From contig DDCX01000052.1 of NCBI GenBank assembly GCA_002336475.1, forward strand, positions 22,574 to 60,403: a stretch of 37,830 nt of DNA. Direction: 5' to 3'. This document shows positions 30,380 through 37,830 of this stretch, in pieces. The notes beneath the pieces were generated by a model. The model was not told the origin of the DNA. It did not search any database and was given only the letters and a program-made list of their open reading frames with translations. This DNA comes from Flavobacteriales bacterium UBA1995 (lineage in GTDB: Bacteria; Bacteroidota; Bacteroidia; Flavobacteriales_D; Sanyastnellaceae). The number at the start of each line of letters is the position of its first letter. The stretch's first letter is position 1. The translations under genes and the position numbers were made by a program.

Positions 30380-31949
30380 GGGTCACGGCCCCTACTTTCT
30401 CGAGAAATCCTCCAAAACTTTCTCCGTCCTCTCGAAAAGGCTGCCAAACGGCACGGTAACCATAAAGTCCTCCGGGAGCCAACTCCCCGCTTTCTAAACG
30501 GCCATCCCAGCGCAGGCCCAAATCTTCTGAACGGAACACCTCGATGCCCCAGCGGTTGAATACCACGAGCTGGTAGCTTCCAACCGCCTCAGAATACCCC
30601 CCAAAATCGTCATTGACCAGATCGTCGTCCGGCGTAAATGCAGAGGGAAAGTAAACGCTGTCCTGCTGACAAAAGTCGGTCACCGTAATGCTGGCAGAGT
30701 CTTGACAGCCGTTGGAGAGCAGGGTCAAGGTCACTGTGTAAAGGCCTTCGCTGGACAGCAGAACACCCGGTCCAGAGGACCCATCTGACCAGAGGTACGC
30801 CACATCGGGCTGGGTCACATCCAACCAGATTGGGCCGTCCTCTTCCAAACAAAGCACGGTATCGGCGGGCACCACCGGAACTGGTGATGGGTAAAAAGCA
30901 GGAGAAATGGACGCTGTCCCCGTGCACCCCGTCACGTCCACCGCTATGGCTTCATAATTGCCGGGTCCGGTCACCAGAATGGAATTGCCCGCTTCTCCAC
31001 TGGACCAACCCACACCGGCTACAATGGTATCGCTGGTCACAGTAGCCGTGAGCATGACCGGTTGGCCTTCACAGGCTGCGCCATCCGCATCAAGAACGAG
31101 AACGGGGTTGTCATAGATGCTGATCTGCACCGTATCTGAACGTTCGCACCCTTGGGGGTTCACGGCAGTGACCCAGTACACTCCTGTCGTGTCAGCCACA
31201 ATGGACGACACCGTATCACCAGTACTCCACAGCAGAGATTCCAACACCGGGTCCATCCCACTGTCCAGCGCCGCCGTTTCCCCTTCGCACAACTCCTGGT
31301 CCACACCCAAATCAATGGGCGCGACATTGGCTGTCACATAGATGCTGTCCTCATAAGCGCACTGTCCCGAAGGCCCTGCGCTGGCCGTTACATAATACCA
31401 CTGGTCAGCGTCGACCAGAAGCTGTGGTGTCGGTGTATCGGAGTCCACCAGCAACAATGAAGGCTCCCAATTCCATGAGACCCCCGCCATGGCCTGCGCC
31501 TCGGCAGAAGGTTGGAGGGTAAATCCATTTAAATCACAAACAAGGGTGTCTGCTGGAAGACCAATGATGACGCCCTCTTGAACCTGGACCACAATGGTGT
31601 CTGTCCAAGTACAGTTGTTCTGTAAGTCCATGGCCACGCACCAAATGGTGGTGGTGCTGTCAAAGACCATATTGAAGCTCTGGGTACTTGTACCCCCCAA
31701 AACGTCAAACGGATACCAGCTGAAATTAAAGTTCTCGGCAGCGGCATCTGTGGGGTCGGCATACGCCTGGGCCACATTGATGTAGACAAAAGCATCCAAG
31801 GCCTCGCATACATAGTTTGGATTGGTGCTGACATATGGCAATCCCGTTCCTGTCGACACGCAAGGGTCTTGCGCCCGAGCCACCCATTGGCCCAACGCCA
31901 TCACCAACACCAAAGACAGCGTACGTAAGAAGGAGGTCTTCGCCTGCAT
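30369..31949 (-). CDS. secreted Ig/PKD-like repeat protein with gliding-motility/CHU-type (T9SS type B) C-terminal domain
   Basis: A 526-residue exported protein. The ATG at 31949 gives a signal peptide (about residues 1-27, ending VARAQ). Beta-domains in series follow, with repeated phrases such as LCEGETAALDSG, CEGQPVMLTATV, LLWSTGDTVSSIVADTTGVYWV and YLWSDGSSGPGVLLSSEGLYTVTL, the Ig-like 'gliding-associated' repeat style. The final about 85 residues (YFPSAFTPDDDLVNDDF, then LVVFNRWGIEVFRS, RWDGR, GLYGYRAVW) are the CHU/gliding-motility C-terminal domain that directs T9SS type B secretion. It is transcribed alone, convergent with ktrA (11-base overlap). Likely a surface or matrix protein; specific function unknown. 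Confidence 0.9.
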   Translation of the reverse strand: MQAKTSFLRTLSLVLVMALGQWVARAQDPCVSTGTGLPYVSTNPNYVCEALDAFVYINVAQAYADPTDAAAENFNFSWYPFDVLGGTSTQSFNMVFDSTTTIWCVAMDLQNNCTWTDTIVVQVQEGVIIGLPADTLVCDLNGFTLQPSAEAQAMAGVSWNWEPSLLLVDSDTPTPQLLVDADQWYYVTASAGPSGQCAYEDSIYVTANVAPIDLGVDQELCEGETAALDSGMDPVLESLLWSTGDTVSSIVADTTGVYWVTAVNPQGCERSDTVQISIYDNPVLVLDADGAACEGQPVMLTATVTSDTIVAGVGWSSGEAGNSILVTGPGNYEAIAVDVTGCTGTASISPAFYPSPVPVVPADTVLCLEEDGPIWLDVTQPDVAYLWSDGSSGPGVLLSSEGLYTVTLTLLSNGCQDSASITVTDFCQQDSVYFPSAFTPDDDLVNDDFGGYSEAVGSYQLVVFNRWGIEVFRSEDLGLRWDGRLESGELAPGGLYGYRAVWQPFREDGESFGGFLEKVGAVTLIR

Positions 31950-31955
31950 ATACCT

Positions 31956-31963
31956 CAAAATTA
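31956..31963 (-). promoter_or_regulatory. candidate -7 promoter element of the T9SS type B cargo gene
   Basis: TAATTTTG on the minus strand is a perfect TAnnTTTG match and stands six bases before the ATG at 31949, the same spacing as at the UbiA-like gene. It supports 31949 as the real start over an upstream in-frame ATG at 31988. Confidence 0.5.
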
Positions 31964-32009
31964 GCGCCTTTGGTGCGGTGTGAGACATGACACCGAACGG
32001 ATGTTCAAA

Positions 32010-33674
32010 TCAAGGCCGTGGATGAAACTCAGGATCAATTTCGACCTCCCATCCGGCGCGAACGTCAACTTCTTCGGCCCATCTGTAAATCGGCTCGGGA
32101 TGAAGCCCTTGATCTGGGCGGACACCAGACCAACGTCCATCTCCATTTTCGTCCCAGAACATGGCCAAACGGTACCTTCCGGGCAAGAGTCCTTCAAACC
32201 GACCTGCGCCATTAAGCTCATAACCTGAAGGGGCGCCCGACACATTCAACAGCAACCAGATGGTCGGGTCTTTTTCCTCCTGTGCCGCGCTGTCCAAGAG
32301 CAATTGAACCGCACCATAATCAGACGGGACACGCACTGAAACCCGCCATTCCAGCGTGTCTTTGGAACCTCCACCTTCGCCTTGAATGCCCCCGGGAGTG
32401 ATCCTCAATGACACGGACGCCCCAGCTGGCAATGGACCCACATTCAACCGGTCCCCATCCAATTCAAACAACCCAGGAGACAACACCAATGTGTCCCCAT
32501 CCAATGCCGCCGTAGCTGAGCACATTGCCGTATCCAGACCCTTGGGTCGGGGTGCAAAACGCAGCGAAAAGTGCCTTTCAAGGTCTGCAAAACGTTCCGC
32601 CGCGCCCACAGGGACGGGCGGCACGCTGGGCGTTACTTCACGAAACACCAAAGTGTCGGTGCCTGAAAGGTGACGGAGCAACCAAGGACCTCCATCTGCA
32701 TCCACAAATTCAGGCAACACCGCCCAAACACTGTCGCCATCCAATTCCAACTCAACGGTCCCAGTTGGGCCGGTCAATGCCAAGGCTTCCAAAATATCTG
32801 CATCGGTGAGCCCGTCCGGGCCTTCCCGCATGACATCCAGTCCAGAAATCGCCGCCCTGAAATACCCCGATGAATCCACACGCACTCCAGTCAAATAGGT
32901 CGAAGCCACAGGAGGCGGGGCATCGAGCCTCACGGGTGCTGCCGCCATCAACTCCAACCATCCTGCGCTGTCAGTAATGGTCTGCAGCGGGCCCTTCCCC
33001 CAGCCCAAAGCTTCTCCATCGTCAGCGCGGTAATTGCCATTGACATCGTCCACCACCATCCAACCCAATTCCGCAATGGGCAAAAAGCCGACGTCAAACC
33101 GCCCACTGTCATCTACAAGTCCCACGTAATCCGGCAAAGGCCTCAATGAATCGGGCAACGAGGCGTCCAACACGCCTTCTGGAAGGGCGCCATCGAAGAG
33201 CAATACCCGGGTGCCAGCAGACACTTCACCGGTCCATGCATCCTCTGCCCGACCAGCTACACGGCCCGAGTCCAATACGTCTCCCGTGGTAAACACGTAT
33301 TGCAAGCCTTTGGCCACATTGCCTTCGCGCAAATCGCGCACCGCATCGCCAAACTGAACGATGTAAGTGCGGTCTTTCATCAGGCTGTCTCCCCACTCCA
33401 CTTTTACGCTTCTGGAACGCACCATCGCTTTGGGAGGGTTGGGAAGCGGAGGCGACACCAAAATCTGCCGCCGCGCGTCTTGCAGTTGGACAAACTCATC
33501 GAACTCCAAGATGAAAGACCCTTGATCGAACTGCACCGAGCCAAACGGAGGGTCTGCAAACACCACCACAGGGGCGTCCTCGTCGCGCCCTCCTCCATCA
33601 GGCGAGCCCACTTGGGCGCATCCCGACAACAGGACCATGCCCCCCATCAAAGCCCGTGCAATCAAGCTAGACAT
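32010..33674 (-). CDS. Ig-like domain lipoprotein of Bacteroidota
   Basis: A 554-residue predicted lipoprotein. The ATG at 33674 gives a short signal with lipobox LLSGC (C19) followed by AQVGSPDGGGRDEDAP, the typical start of a conserved Bacteroidota family. Residues about 32-120 form a SbsA-type Ig-like domain (DPPFGSVQFDQ, ILEFDEFVQLQDA, then TYIVQFGDAVRDLREGN and YVFTTGD). Later segments include an SDR-like strand stretch and a C-terminal domain (EGLLPGRYRLAMFWDENGDGRW) with a calcium-site-like DENGDG. The start overlaps the stop of msrC by eight bases (ATGTCTAG). The protein should sit in the outer or inner membrane facing the periplasm or surface. Function unknown, though the family is broadly conserved. 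Confidence 0.85.
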   Translation of the reverse strand: MSSLIARALMGGMVLLSGCAQVGSPDGGGRDEDAPVVVFADPPFGSVQFDQGSFILEFDEFVQLQDARRQILVSPPLPNPPKAMVRSRSVKVEWGDSLMKDRTYIVQFGDAVRDLREGNVAKGLQYVFTTGDVLDSGRVAGRAEDAWTGEVSAGTRVLLFDGALPEGVLDASLPDSLRPLPDYVGLVDDSGRFDVGFLPIAELGWMVVDDVNGNYRADDGEALGWGKGPLQTITDSAGWLELMAAAPVRLDAPPPVASTYLTGVRVDSSGYFRAAISGLDVMREGPDGLTDADILEALALTGPTGTVELELDGDSVWAVLPEFVDADGGPWLLRHLSGTDTLVFREVTPSVPPVPVGAAERFADLERHFSLRFAPRPKGLDTAMCSATAALDGDTLVLSPGLFELDGDRLNVGPLPAGASVSLRITPGGIQGEGGGSKDTLEWRVSVRVPSDYGAVQLLLDSAAQEEKDPTIWLLLNVSGAPSGYELNGAGRFEGLLPGRYRLAMFWDENGDGRWSGVRPDQGLHPEPIYRWAEEVDVRAGWEVEIDPEFHPRP

Positions 33675-34176
33675 GAGGGGACTTGGCATTGTCAATGAAA
33701 CAGCTTCCCACAGCATCTATGAGGCGCTGAAAACGGTCCGCATCTTGCTGATCAAAATCTCCAATCGCGGTGCTGTCAACATCGAATACCGCATGCACGT
33801 GTCCTTGTTCGTCCCGAACGGGCAAGACCAATTCGCTCCGACTCTCGGCACTGCAAACGACGTGCCCGGGGTAATCATCGACATTGGGAACCACCACCGC
33901 TTCGTTCCGCACCCAAGCTTCTGCGCATACGCCCTTCCCTTTGAACAGGCGCGTACAAGCGACAGGGCCTTGAAAGGGGCCCAACACCAGTTCGCCATGG
34001 ACTACGCGGTAAAAACCCACCCAATGCCAACCAAACGCCATACGCACCATGGCCACGAAATTGGCCTGGTTCGCCACCGGGTCCGCATCTGATAAGAGCG
34101 CAGGACATTGCAAATCCAGCTGGTCATAGCGGGCCTGCCGGGATGCGGAGTGGTCAAATGCAGAAGCTTGAGCCAT
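33667..34176 (-). CDS. msrC: free methionine-(R)-sulfoxide reductase (GAF domain)
   Basis: Reduces free L-methionine-(R)-S-oxide to methionine. The 169-residue protein is a single GAF domain with the three redox cysteines of the family at C74, C84 and C108; these match E. coli fRMsr C84, C94 and C118 with a constant offset of ten. The surrounding motifs WVGFYRV, LVLGPFQG, GVCAEA and SELVLPV are also those of fRMsr, which separates it from signalling GAF domains. The ATG at 34176 is preferred to an in-frame GTG at 34215. Its stop overlaps the lipoprotein start by eight bases, so the two are probably translationally coupled; DUF72 lies 55 bases upstream. Confidence 0.93.
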   Translation of the reverse strand: MAQASAFDHSASRQARYDQLDLQCPALLSDADPVANQANFVAMVRMAFGWHWVGFYRVVHGELVLGPFQGPVACTRLFKGKGVCAEAWVRNEAVVVPNVDDYPGHVVCSAESRSELVLPVRDEQGHVHAVFDVDSTAIGDFDQQDADRFQRLIDAVGSCFIDNAKSPHV

Positions 34177-34231
34177 GCCTCGAAGTTCGACAGTGCCGGC
34201 CGTTCTCCAACCCACTCTAGGTCAAGAAGCG

Positions 34232-35158
34232 TCAAAAAAGGGCCGGCGCTGGCACCCGAACTTCCACTCCCAGCTCACTTTTGACACATTCGGAGAAGGT
34301 CCGACAGGTTTCTGGCGTCCTGATGCTGTCAGGCTGATGCACCAGAAGGTCCACCGATTTCAAACCTGCCGCTTGCCATGATTTGATGCGCTTGCACCAA
34401 TCCTTGAGCCGGCGTTCATCGCTGGGGTGGCCTTCGTAACCTCCAAACCGGAGCAACAGAAACGGAGCTGTCATACGCATGTGCAGCGCATCCCTCCTCA
34501 ATGCAGTGTCGCTGATGACCGCTCCAATGCCCCATTCCAACATCGCCTGCCACACCTCCTCCACCGCTTGGGCAAATTCAGGCTCGGGCTCAAACCAGCC
34601 CGGGTGGCGGAACTCGACAGCCGCCTCAAATGCCCGGGGCCATTCCTTGAGGTAAGCCAACAATCGATCAGCGTGCTTGGGAGAAAAATGGGGGGGAAGC
34701 TGAATGAAAGCCGGCCCTCTTTTAGGGCCAAGGGCGTCCAATCCTGCGATGAAGTCATCGGTCGGACCTGCGCAGTCATTGAACCTGCGGTAATGGGTGA
34801 TGATTGCCGGGAATTTTGCGCAAAATCTAAAGTCGGCCGGCATGGCCGCAGCCCATTCTGCCATTCGCTCCGGTGGGTGGATGCGGTAATGGGTCGCATT
34901 GAGCTCAATGGTGCCAAATGCCTTGCCGTAGTGGGTTGGCCATGTCCGTTGTGGCGCCTTTTGGGGGTAAACACTGCCGCGCCAAGGTCTGATGGTCCAC
35001 ATCGTTCCGCCCGCCCTGACTTCCAGGGAAGCCGCCATATCTGGACTTAAACCCGAAGAAAGGCCAAGCCCGGTATCAAGGTGGTCAGCCGGCAAGGTGA
35101 AATCCACCTTGGGCAGCAACTCTTGCCTCTCCTCATCGGGAATCTTGCCGTACTTCAC
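34232..35158 (-). CDS. DUF72 domain-containing protein
   Basis: A 308-residue protein of the DUF72/YecE family, which adopts a TIM-barrel-like fold and has no agreed function. The N-terminus VKYGKIPDEERQE, then VDFTLPADH, is the usual DUF72 start, so the GTG at 35158 is chosen over an upstream ATG at 35248, which would also overlap the divergent ComF gene. Core motifs are FGTIELNATHYRIHP, FRFCAKFPAIITH, FIQLPPHFSP and AVEFRHPGWF, followed by FLLLRFGGYEGH near the C-terminus. It is the first gene of a possible operon with msrC and the Ig-like lipoprotein (55-base gap). Confidence 0.88.
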   Translation of the reverse strand: MKYGKIPDEERQELLPKVDFTLPADHLDTGLGLSSGLSPDMAASLEVRAGGTMWTIRPWRGSVYPQKAPQRTWPTHYGKAFGTIELNATHYRIHPPERMAEWAAAMPADFRFCAKFPAIITHYRRFNDCAGPTDDFIAGLDALGPKRGPAFIQLPPHFSPKHADRLLAYLKEWPRAFEAAVEFRHPGWFEPEPEFAQAVEEVWQAMLEWGIGAVISDTALRRDALHMRMTAPFLLLRFGGYEGHPSDERRLKDWCKRIKSWQAAGLKSVDLLVHQPDSIRTPETCRTFSECVKSELGVEVRVPAPALF

Positions 35159-35163
35159 AGTGA

Positions 35164-35171
35164 CAAAGAAA
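35164..35171 (-). promoter_or_regulatory. weak candidate -7 element of the DUF72 gene
   Basis: TTTCTTTG on the minus strand has one mismatch to TAnnTTTG and stands five bases before the GTG at 35158, the same arrangement as at other starts in the window. Confidence 0.25.
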
Positions 35172-35230
35172 ACGGGTCCGGCGACAAATTCCCGCCCTGA
35201 GGAGCGGCAAATCACCGCAACTTCCTTGGC

Positions 35231-35914
35231 ATGTTCACCCCTGTACATTCCATGGTCACCGCCCTCATTCCCAAACGCTGTGGATCATGTGGAACCCCAT
35301 TGTCCAAGGAGGAGATCAACTGGTGTGGGCTGTGTGAATTCAGCTGGGTTCGGCACTCCGGCCATGCACACTGCCGCTTTGGGGAACGCCTAGACTGGCG
35401 GCTGCAGTGGTCCTGGCTGCGCCTCGCCACTCCGCTAGAGCGTCAGCTTGTGCACGCGCTCAAATACGACGGAGACGCCAGCTTGGGCCACGCACTCGGC
35501 GCAAGAATGGCACGTGAATTCACAATGGGCCAAGCGCCCCAAGACTTCAAGTCCTGGTCCATAGTGCCGGTTCCTTTGCACCGCCGAAGACTCCGGCAAC
35601 GCGGCTACAATCAAAGCATGCAATTGGCCAGGGGCTGGTCCGCTGTGACCGGCATGCAAATCACCCCTTTGCTGATGCGAAAAAACGCCGGTCAATCCTT
35701 TACGCGGTTCAACCGCAGCCAACGCATCGCCCTCCATTCGGTGCAATTCGATTGGCCAGAGATCCCCTCAACAATGCCCGAACACATCCCAGGATGCATC
35801 ATCATCGACGACGTTATCACCACGGGCAGTACGCTTGAATCCATGCACCACAGCCTGCGCAGACGCTGGCACGGCCCTTTGGCATTCATCACCTTGGCAG
35901 ACGCCACCTCATGA
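35231..35914 (+). CDS. ComF-family phosphoribosyltransferase-like protein
   Basis: A 227-residue ComF-type protein; ComF is linked to DNA uptake (competence) in several bacteria and carries a phosphoribosyltransferase fold. The N-terminal zinc-finger-like part has CGSCG and CGLC (residues about 17-35). The PRT domain includes the ALKYDGD segment, VPVPLHRRRLRQRGYNQ and the PRPP-binding loop IIIDDVITTGST near residue 197. Two ATGs are possible, 35231 and 35252; the longer form leaves about twelve residues before the LIPKRC segment, which is more like relatives. It is divergent from DUF72 and convergent with secA. The 51-base gap after it holds a short CCTGT/ACAGG stem but no T-run. Confidence 0.9.
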   Translation: MFTPVHSMVTALIPKRCGSCGTPLSKEEINWCGLCEFSWVRHSGHAHCRFGERLDWRLQWSWLRLATPLERQLVHALKYDGDASLGHALGARMAREFTMGQAPQDFKSWSIVPVPLHRRRLRQRGYNQSMQLARGWSAVTGMQITPLLMRKNAGQSFTRFNRSQRIALHSVQFDWPEIPSTMPEHIPGCIIIDDVITTGSTLESMHHSLRRRWHGPLAFITLADATS

Positions 35915-35965
35915 ACCAATGCCTGTCCAACAGGGAAGGCCGATCCGACGTTGCTTCTAGAGTCC

Positions 35966-37830
35966 TCAGATGCCGTGGCACTTTTTGAATTTCTTGCCTG
36001 AACCACATGGACAAGGTTCATTGGGCAATGTCTTCTTCTCTACGCGCACCGGCTCCGCCTTGGGAGGAGGAGGTGCTGGCATCCCCGTCGTTGCGCCACC
36101 GCCTTGAGCACGGGCAGATGCGATGCGCTGCTCATTGAGGTTCTGCACCCCCTGTTTGCTGGTCTGCAAACGCGCGGGCTGCTGCGGCCGTGCCCCAGGA
36201 GCGCGTTTGACTTGGTCGGGCTGACTGGGCAACTGGCACTTGAGCAAGAAACTGGCCACATCCGTATTCATGCGTTGCACCATGGTTTTGAACAGCTCGT
36301 AAGACTCAAACTTGTAGATGAGCAAAGGGTCCTTCTGCTCAAAACGCGCATGCTGCACATTGGAACGGAGGTCATCCATGTTGCGCAAGTGTTCCTTCCA
36401 CAATTGGTCTAAAACACCCAAGACCACGGTCTTCTCCAACTCGTCCACCAAGGTGGTGCCCGAAGAATCAACGGCCTCCTCGATGTTGGCCATCACCTGG
36501 AGGTTGCGGCGACCGTCTGTAAACGGAACAGCAATGTTCACGAATTGGTTGGTGTCGTCCTCATACACGCGCTGAATCACCGGATGGGCATGGGCCGCCA
36601 GTGATTTCATGCGCTCGTGGTAGTGGGTTTCGGCCACTTGGTGCAACGACTGGGACTGGGCTTCAGGGCTGCCCAAACCAAATTCATCTGAAGTGAACGG
36701 TGGGTCCACTCCCAGTTCTGCCAAACTGCGAATGCGCATGCCTTCGTAGTCTTTGCCAGGTCCGAACTCGGTAATGAGGTGGTCCGACAGCTCGTAGAAC
36801 ATCCCGGAAATGTCAAACTTGAGCCGCTCCCCGTGCAGGGCATTGCGGCGGCGGCGGTAAATCACCTCGCGTTGGCTGTTCATGACGTCGTCATACTCCA
36901 ACAAACGCTTGCGAATTCCAAAGTTGTTCTCCTCCACCTTCCGCTGCGCGCGCTCGATGGATTTGGTGATCATGGAGTGCTGGATCACCTCGCCATCTTG
37001 ATGGCCCAACCGGTCCATCATTTTGGACACGCGCTCGCTCTGGAACAAGCGCATGAGGTCGTCTTCCAAACTCACATAGAACTGACTGCTGCCCGGGTCG
37101 CCTTGTCGGCCCGATCGACCACGCAATTGTCGGTCTACCCGTCTGCTGTCGTGACGCTCTGTTCCGATGATGGCCAAACCACCTGATTTCTTCACTTCAT
37201 CACTCAGCTTAATGTCCGTTCCACGTCCAGCCATGTTGGTTGCAATGGTGACCGCTCCCGGCATACCGGCTTTGGCGACCACTTCGGCTTCGGCTTGGTG
37301 GCGCTTTGCATTGAGCACCTGGTGCTCAATCTTTCGAATGTCAAGCATTCGGCTCAACAGTTCGCTGACTTCCACCGTTGTGGTACCAACAAGGACAGGA
37401 CGCCCAGCATCGCGCAGCTTTACCACATCTTCAATGACGGCATTGAACTTCTCCCGCTTCGTTTTGAACACCAAGTCGTCATCGTCTTGACGTGCCAAAG
37501 GCCGGTTCGTGGGAATGGACATCACGTCCAACTCATAGATGTCCCACAATTCCTGAGCCTCGGTCTCTGCAGTACCCGTCATGCCCGCAAGCTTGTGGTA
37601 CATCCGGAAGTAGTTCTGCAGGGTAATCGTCGCATAGGTCTGCGTGGCCGCTTCAATGCGCACCCCCTCTTTGGCCTCAATGGCCTGGTGCAGTCCATCA
37701 GAATAACGGCGGCCCTCCATGATGCGGCCGGTTTGCTCATCCACAATTTTGACCTTGTTGTCCATCACGACATAATCGATGTCCTTTTCGAACAGCGAAT
37801 ACGACTTGAGCAACTGGTTCATGGTGTGCA
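35966..37830 (-). CDS. secA: protein translocase ATPase SecA, 3' part (5' end outside window)
   Basis: SecA drives preprotein export through SecYEG. The frame is open to the right edge, so roughly the N-terminal 45% (NBD1 start and part of the cross-linking domain) is missing; about 620 residues are present. Visible parts: TGTAETEAQEL and the second nucleotide-binding domain with TNMAGRGTDIKL and RQLRGRSGRQGDPG, the helical scaffold with LLEYDDVMNSQREVIYRRR, and VLGVLDQLWKEHLRNMDDLR. After a proline/alanine/glutamine-rich linker the protein ends in the zinc-binding PCPCGSGKKFKKCHG tail, which binds SecB and lipids. It is essential for export of the T9SS cargo and lipoproteins in this window. 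Convergent with the ComF-like gene. Confidence 0.98.
   Translation of the reverse strand, partial: HTMNQLLKSYSLFEKDIDYVVMDNKVKIVDEQTGRIMEGRRYSDGLHQAIEAKEGVRIEAATQTYATITLQNYFRMYHKLAGMTGTAETEAQELWDIYELDVMSIPTNRPLARQDDDDLVFKTKREKFNAVIEDVVKLRDAGRPVLVGTTTVEVSELLSRMLDIRKIEHQVLNAKRHQAEAEVVAKAGMPGAVTIATNMAGRGTDIKLSDEVKKSGGLAIIGTERHDSRRVDRQLRGRSGRQGDPGSSQFYVSLEDDLMRLFQSERVSKMMDRLGHQDGEVIQHSMITKSIERAQRKVEENNFGIRKRLLEYDDVMNSQREVIYRRRRNALHGERLKFDISGMFYELSDHLITEFGPGKDYEGMRIRSLAELGVDPPFTSDEFGLGSPEAQSQSLHQVAETHYHERMKSLAAHAHPVIQRVYEDDTNQFVNIAVPFTDGRRNLQVMANIEEAVDSSGTTLVDELEKTVVLGVLDQLWKEHLRNMDDLRSNVQHARFEQKDPLLIYKFESYELFKTMVQRMNTDVASFLLKCQLPSQPDQVKRAPGARPQQPARLQTSKQGVQNLNEQRIASARAQGGGATTGMPAPPPPKAEPVRVEKKTLPNEPCPCGSGKKFKKCHGI

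Noticed and set aside
35915..35965. Possible bidirectional terminator between the ComF-like gene and secA
   Set aside because: Only a five-base-pair CCTGT/ACAGG stem is present, with no T-run on either strand.

Overview
The window is a densely packed, GC-rich stretch of a bacterial chromosome, most likely from the Bacteroidota and probably a marine Flavobacteriales-like lineage. Four secreted proteins end in Bacteroidota-specific type IX secretion (T9SS) sorting domains, three of type A and one of the gliding-motility/CHU type B. One lipoprotein belongs to an Ig-like family typical of the phylum. The candidate promoters resemble the Bacteroidota -7 element TAnnTTTG, and few genes show a Shine-Dalgarno sequence. 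Both ends cut housekeeping genes (infB at the left, secA at the right). No tRNA, rRNA, CRISPR array, insertion sequence, phage gene or integrase was found, and no gap without a gene exceeds about 120 bases.

Layout. 1-3638 (+): 3' part of infB, then a methionine/glutamine aminotransferase overlapping an omega-amidase. 3652-4851 (-): glutaryl-CoA dehydrogenase, divergent from an RluA-type pseudouridine synthase (4894-5883, +). 5862-11412 (-): a four-gene overlapping operon, read as DUF2723 membrane glycosyltransferase-like protein, purN, MarC-family protein, rnhA. 11495-14854 (-): a 1119-residue cysteine-rich PKD/Ig-repeat T9SS cargo. 14909-18919 (-): a tight five-gene operon, read as GH3-family acyl-amido synthetase, uridine kinase, ArsC-like protein, EamA transporter, 3-hydroxyanthranilate 3,4-dioxygenase. 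18989-23085 (-): two related T9SS cargo proteins, each followed by a good terminator. 23155-26019 (-): gcvP, divergent from a UbiA-like membrane protein (26120-26983, +), which converges on hemL (26987-28309, -). 28385-30379 (+): kynU and a KtrA/TrkA-type potassium regulator. 30369-31949 (-): a T9SS type B cargo. 32010-35158 (-): DUF72 protein, free methionine-(R)-sulfoxide reductase, Ig-like lipoprotein. 35231-35914 (+): ComF-like phosphoribosyltransferase. 35966-37830 (-): 3' part of secA.

How the genes fit together. Kynureninase and 3-hydroxyanthranilate dioxygenase are consecutive steps of the kynurenine route from tryptophan to quinolinate and NAD, but they sit in separate transcription units about 13 kb apart. 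Glutaryl-CoA dehydrogenase belongs to lysine/tryptophan breakdown. The aminotransferase/omega-amidase pair forms a glutamine-driven keto-acid re-amination module. Together with the free-methionine sulfoxide reductase it suggests active methionine salvage and repair. The secreted proteins depend on Sec (secA is present) and then T9SS. The DUF2723 protein may glycosylate such exported proteins, which is inference.

I found no clear previously undescribed multi-gene system. The most interesting leads are the GH3-to-HAAO operon, the repeated placement of TAnnTTTG-like octamers 4-7 bases before start codons (suggesting leaderless mRNAs), and the disulfide-rich repeat protein.
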